From Symbiodinium natans (taxonomy: Eukaryota > Sar > Dinophyceae > Suessiales > Symbiodiniaceae): a stretch of 64,000 nucleotides of DNA. The position numbers were made by a program, and so were the translations under genes. Below are positions 61,601 through 64,000 of this stretch, piece by piece (position 1 is the stretch's first letter; every line of letters starts with the position of its first letter). The stretch lies in assembly GCA_905221605.1 (NCBI GenBank), contig CAJNDS010000197.1, positions 101,884 to 165,883 on the forward strand, written 5' to 3'. The notes under the pieces were generated by a model. It saw only the letters and a list, made by a program, of their open reading frames with translations, was not told the DNA's origin and ran no database searches.

Positions 61601-64000
61601 CAAGCACGTTTCGTAAGGCGCCTTCTCGACCGCCAGAGTCCCGAGGTCCTTCTGCGCAGGGCGCCTACCCCACATAGACGCGTAACCACCCGGCGCCTCC
61701 CACCAGCTGTCGACGCTTGGAAGGTGGTCCAAGCAAGTAAGCACTCCAGGCTCCTCAACAGGGCGCCCAACCGGGCCGCTCCCGCCCCACACCGAAGCGA
61801 GAACAGTCACTGCAGCAAGGACCGATAGCACACCGATCCTGGCGCCGGTACGCAGCCGCCCAAAGGACCGCGCACACGAGGAACAACCCTGGAAGCTTCT
61901 TGCCGCGGCCCTGGACGCGGACTCGCAGGCAAAGCACGGGTCGTGGTCAACCGAGGCAACGGCGACCCCACAATCCGCACATGCCTGCGGAGACGGCTCC
62001 GACTCGAAAACCGTCTCAACCGCGCCACAACCACAGGCCGCAGTGCTTACGAGGCCGGAACGCACTTCCGCAACAACCTCGCCCGGCTGGAGAGAGTGAT
62101 CACACTCTTGGGCTGCGAGCAACACAAACCCCTTTCCCTCTCCTGTGGGCCAAAGGCCTGGTACGGCCTCGACCCCGCACTCCACCGGAAGCACTACCTC
62201 GGACAGGGATCCCTCTGCGGAGACTCCTTGCTCCCGCACGACAGGCACCAGCACCCCGTCGCCTGGCGAGAGCTCGAGAGGCTCTTCCCCGTCGTAGCGG
62301 AGGAGCTCCCGGCTTCCGCCCCCAGGCTCGGTGCATGACGCGTCGTCCAGGCTCGACAACCGCGCTTCGAAGGCGTAGGCCCTGTCCTTCCGGGTCTTGC
62401 TGTGATCCTCGCACCTGGGCATCCTGATTCCCAGCGTGTCGAGGACGTGAAAGTCGGGACCCGGCCTGAAGCCCAGGCCCATCCTTCCGGCGCAGTCCAA
62501 CGCTCTGCCGCCGAGGATCAGTCCGTGCCAATCGGACGTCCCCCTGGCTGCGATTTTGCATCGCACGAAAATTTCAGTGTTGGGGCGACAGTCGTCCGCC
62601 GTCCTGCCTTCCAGCAGCGTGACGCGCAAGACTGCTGCCCCCTTCAGAGGAACGGGGGCTCCCGAAGCAATGCCATGCACATATTCGGGGTGGACCCACT
62701 TCTCGAGTCTCACGACCGGGAAGCCGGGATCTTCGGTACCGATCCCCAGCTCTGCAGCCCGGTTCATCATGCCCACCACGAGTTCCTCTGTCACGTGGTT
62801 TGCGCCTGCGCATCCGTCGAGCATGCACTCGACCTTACGGTCGAGCACCTGGACTACCGTTCTGTACTGGTAGCCTCCTGGCTCGTTGTCTGCCAGGCTC
62901 CACCAGTCCTTCGGCAGATCGTCCAGGGTGGCGAACTTGTCCCGCCCGCCCTTGCTCAACGGAAGCGCGTGCTGCTGCACCGCGGCGCGTCCTGCGGCTC
63001 CTGAGACGCCTGCCTGGACGCCTGAGCTGCCTATCTGGACGCTGAACGCGGCGAAGGGGTTGGACATGGAAGCCCCGGAGGGCGCGGCCCAGTTGGCAGG
63101 CAAGGCCGGCGTCCCTCCTGAGGTCGTCAGGTTGTGGACCATGTCGCAGCTGGCTCCTTTCTTGCACGACCCATTCTTGGAGAAAAAGGGGCAAACAGTG
63201 CCTGGTGGCTTTGCCGCGCCTTTGGCCGCAGCCTTAGGCTTAGCGCTGGCCTTTGCCTTGCCACCTCCCTTCCCTTTGCCCTTGCCTTTCGCCGTGGCAA
63301 AGGTTTGGTCACCTTTCTTAGCCGCGAGAGCTTTTCTGCGAAGCTCCTTGTCGTGGCTGAACGGGCAGGCATCCCCTTTCGGGCAATTCCCGTGGTCGCG
63401 AAAGTGGAAGCAGATCTTCTTGTCCGCCCCTTTGCCGGCTCCCTTCGACGCAGCGGCAAACGTCTGATCCGCGCCAGCCTTGGCCGCGGCAGCTGCTCCC
63501 TTGGCAGCAGCCTTAGCGGTGGCCTTGAGGCTCCGAATCTCCTTCTGAGCCTCGGCTAGCGCGACCGACGGGTCCGCGCTTGGAGAGCCGGTCGTGGAGT
63601 ACACAGAGTGGGAAACAGCTCGGTGCGCTGCTTCCCTCTGTTCGTACTCCAAGACGACTTTATGGCTCTCCTCCCAAGTCTGCGGCCCTCTCAGCCCGCC
63701 GTCCTTGGGGTCGCCGGGCCACAATCGCTTGTCGTTACGTATCGCCTTTTGGAGATACGGGGGCATCTTGCGGAGGTACGAGAGATACAACTCTCGTGGG
63801 GTCTTCCCAAGACCCACCGCCTCAAGGTCCGCGATCGACGCCTCAAACAAAGGCTCGAATTGGTGGCCTGTGAGCTTGCCCTTAGCGAGGGAGGCATGCT
63901 CACCATCCACGCGGACTTCCCTTTCCTCCCGCGATTCCCCGAACATCAAGTGCTTGTTCTTGATGCGGTCGTACACTGCCTGTGGGTCGGAGAGAACCTC
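55493..64000 (-). CDS. Retroelement gag-pol polyprotein, N-terminus beyond the window
   Basis: The frame is open from the window edge (reading EVLSDPQAVYDRIKNKHLMF) for about 2,836 codons, so no start codon is assigned. Domain order: gag-like capsid helices (about 63570-64000), Ala/Lys linker, two CCCH fingers, aspartic protease, Cys-rich plus transmembrane segment, RT thumb/connection, RNase H, an unassigned alpha/beta domain, integrase with GPY/F-like tail, BAH-like region, methyltransferase-like domain, and the start of the RT fingers. The modules are of Ty3/gypsy type, but that family normally reads protease-RT-RNase H-integrase; here RT fingers and palm come last. The polyprotein would be cut by its own protease. 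The length is roughly twice that of a usual Ty3 Pol. Opposite-strand frames are ignored as shadows. Individual modules are listed below. Confidence 0.8.
56060..56770 (-). other. Degenerate methyltransferase-like (Rossmann) domain before the RT
   Basis: VPDVLEVAWGDAVVSDAARR, then HGYRVVP..., EPKVLVIGLEG and a late FVRADMCQF segment follow the strand order of SAM-dependent methyltransferases ('.LE.FaG.G..s.a....G....', then a strand after a helix). Neither the Gly-rich SAM loop nor a Pro-Cys catalytic pair is intact. Capture of cytosine methyltransferases by retrotransposons has been described in Symbiodinium; this could be a divergent, catalytically dead relative. Assignment is tentative. Confidence 0.35.
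56910..57215 (-). other. BAH/Tudor-like region downstream of integrase
   Basis: LRLGDRIAYRGVGGGPKVRR, then LGRVTQVDAARAQVGVHRYL and VRVKWRLAYI resemble a BAH fold ('.GD.V.....I..I.......V.V..Y.RPED'). A shorter similar stretch with GRVTQV lies before the integrase near 59000. In Ty3 elements chromodomains at this position steer insertion to certain chromatin; a similar targeting role is inferred here. Confidence 0.35.
57430..58400 (-). other. Integrase: HHCC zinc domain, DDE core and GPY/F-like tail
   Basis: The zinc domain reads H-CGVLGA-H ... C-LA-C (58268-58396). The core has VSVDCEGP (first Asp, 58184-58186), IRSDRGPEF (second Asp, about 57995-58020) and GANERVHQEVQ (Glu, about 57875-57908), with spacing typical of retroviral integrases. 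After a basic helix, LKPGDRVVWN and KPGLTGPWRVLEVKG (about 57440-57480) match the GPY/F module seen in Ty3/gypsy integrases. All catalytic residues are intact. It would insert the cDNA; the GPW tail probably binds DNA. Confidence 0.85.
59560..60240 (-). other. Unassigned alpha/beta-looking domain between RNase H and integrase
   Basis: From VRVMVVFDYARWKEQDAEL to LDEPSRPLWDHEGLCICG about 220 residues alternate hydrophobic strands and helices, with a Gly-rich turn FLVGLGQGGLVTAVL. The turn resembles an alpha/beta-hydrolase elbow but lacks the Ser. No confident family. Standard Ty3 elements have only a short linker here, so it is an added module. Confidence 0.4.
60480..61370 (-). other. RT thumb/connection and RNase H (separated from the palm)
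   Basis: The sequence starts YHIVESWDIEKMIEEPPTDY, then HLLDHLVSLEGFLDKSIL and KLLGHNIGRDGSSPDEERCQ, which equal the Ty3 'H..HL..V...L......K..F....LGH.I...G..PD..K' region right after the YxDD palm. RNase H follows with QIADASGIAVGG (first Asp), LIQEAFAQLE (Glu), LCWTDHANL (Asp) and LGDSFSRNP (Asp), so all four acidic positions of the family are present. The motif-C part of RT that should precede this segment is not upstream of it; a protease, Cys-rich and transmembrane region is. The missing half is at 55094-55640. Confidence 0.8.
61775..62045 (-). other. Cys-rich segment followed by a transmembrane helix within Pol
   Basis: About ten Cys occur in 60 residues (CGCGAVE..., CADCG, CFAC, CSSC), like a zinc ribbon. 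They are followed by IGVLSVLAAVTVLASVWGG (about 61783-61840), a good single membrane span. A membrane-anchored stretch between protease and RNase H is not part of standard Ty3/gypsy Pol. Role unknown. Confidence 0.55.
62460..62885 (-). other. Retropepsin-like protease domain with a DGC active-site variant
   Basis: VECMLDGCAGANHVTEELV (62777-62830) stands where retropepsins have a hydrophobic strand and D-S/T-G-A. The Asp is kept, Ser/Thr is replaced by Gly and the next residue is Cys. Downstream, HGLILGGRALDCAGRMG (62470-62528) occupies the place of the C-terminal 'ILG.D.L' strand. The domain lies just after the CCCH fingers, as expected. Function is inferred from position and these two motifs; the odd active site is a reason for caution. 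Confidence 0.6.
63135..63420 (-). other. Gag C-terminus: two CCCH zinc fingers
   Basis: Finger 1 (63355-63414) reads C-FHFRDHGN-C-PKGDA-C-PFS-H and finger 2 (63135-63194) C-PFFSKNGS-C-KKGAS-C-DMV-H. Both are exact Cx8Cx5Cx3H, the class that binds RNA in eukaryotic regulators. Typical Ty3 or retroviral gag carries CCHC knuckles instead. A Gly/Lys/Ala-rich linker separates them. They presumably package the element RNA. Confidence 0.88.

Larger units (their letters stand above)
54980..64000 (-). mobile_element. Ty3/gypsy-like retroelement of dinoflagellate type (5' end beyond the window)
   Basis: A minus-strand element identified by gag, CCCH fingers, protease, RNase H, integrase and RT modules in one long frame plus its continuation after a TAG. 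The 5' LTR, primer-binding site and gag start would lie beyond 64000. I could not identify a 3' LTR or polypurine tract; the 3' border is set only by the end of recognisable RT sequence. The element may extend further to include the KptA-like and zinc-finger ORFs (to about 49600). One stop codon in about 3,000 codons suggests a recent insertion for this part, unlike the frame-broken ORFs downstream. Confidence 0.72.

Noticed and set aside
55436-63906. Many plus-strand frames opposite the polyprotein (for example 57767-58399, 59268-60212, 59777-60481)
   Set aside because: They are shadows of the minus-strand gag-pol; their residues show no family, while the minus strand shows catalytic motifs throughout.

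Overview
The window looks like nuclear DNA of a dinoflagellate, most likely a Symbiodiniaceae-type genome. This is inferred from many internal CCCTAAA/TTTAGGG arrays, sparse exon-like fragments in long non-coding DNA, a probable degenerate spliced-leader relict at 48.79 kb, and a retroelement polyprotein whose gag, zinc-finger and Pol features resemble families I know from dinoflagellates. No rRNA, tRNA, operon or prokaryotic gene layout was seen.

Layout. (1) 1-8.3 kb: plus-strand exon-like pieces, the best of which form the end of an SMP lipid-transfer domain running into a C2 domain (extended-synaptotagmin/tricalbin type). CCCTAAA arrays sit just before several candidate 3' splice sites. 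(2) 8.3-22 kb: no recognised gene. It holds a ~1 kb (AC)n tract with an assembly gap (N, 11401-11500) and a large imperfect fold-back repeat (18.7-19.3 kb). (3) 22,006-23,980: an AT-rich island bounded by a perfect 20-bp terminal inverted repeat, filled with a degenerate ~25-30-bp satellite, ~91-bp repeats and a 41-bp perfect hairpin. It looks like an undescribed non-autonomous DNA transposon. (4) 24-49 kb: no confidently recognised gene. It holds short diverged duplications (39.0/39.95, 42.3-42.7, 48.2-48.4 kb), a weak MYND-like exon and the spliced-leader relict. (5) 49.6-64 kb, minus strand: a GC-rich block carrying a large Ty3/gypsy-like retroelement and, downstream of it in the same orientation, accessory ORFs.

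The retroelement polyprotein enters from beyond the right edge and reads gag, two CCCH zinc fingers, a retropepsin-like protease, a Cys-rich/transmembrane segment, the RT thumb/connection plus RNase H, an integrase with a GPY/F-like tail, a BAH-like region, a degenerate methyltransferase-like domain, and finally the RT fingers and palm with YVDD. The two halves of the RT therefore sit at opposite sides of the integrase and in swapped order. A single in-frame TAG lies in the RT fingers.

Downstream are (a) a KptA/Tpt1-like RNA 2'-phosphotransferase (ADP-ribosyltransferase fold) whose N-terminal winged helix lies in the same open frame as the RT, (b) a C2H2 zinc-finger/acidic protein, (c) a RanBP2-type zinc finger + basic + transmembrane + SWIM zinc-finger protein, and (d) a frame-broken phospholipase-D-like sequence. 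Frame changes between these pieces suggest a decayed copy of a multi-module cargo, or unrecognised frameshifting. The group is enriched for RNA-handling folds; any joint role is inference.
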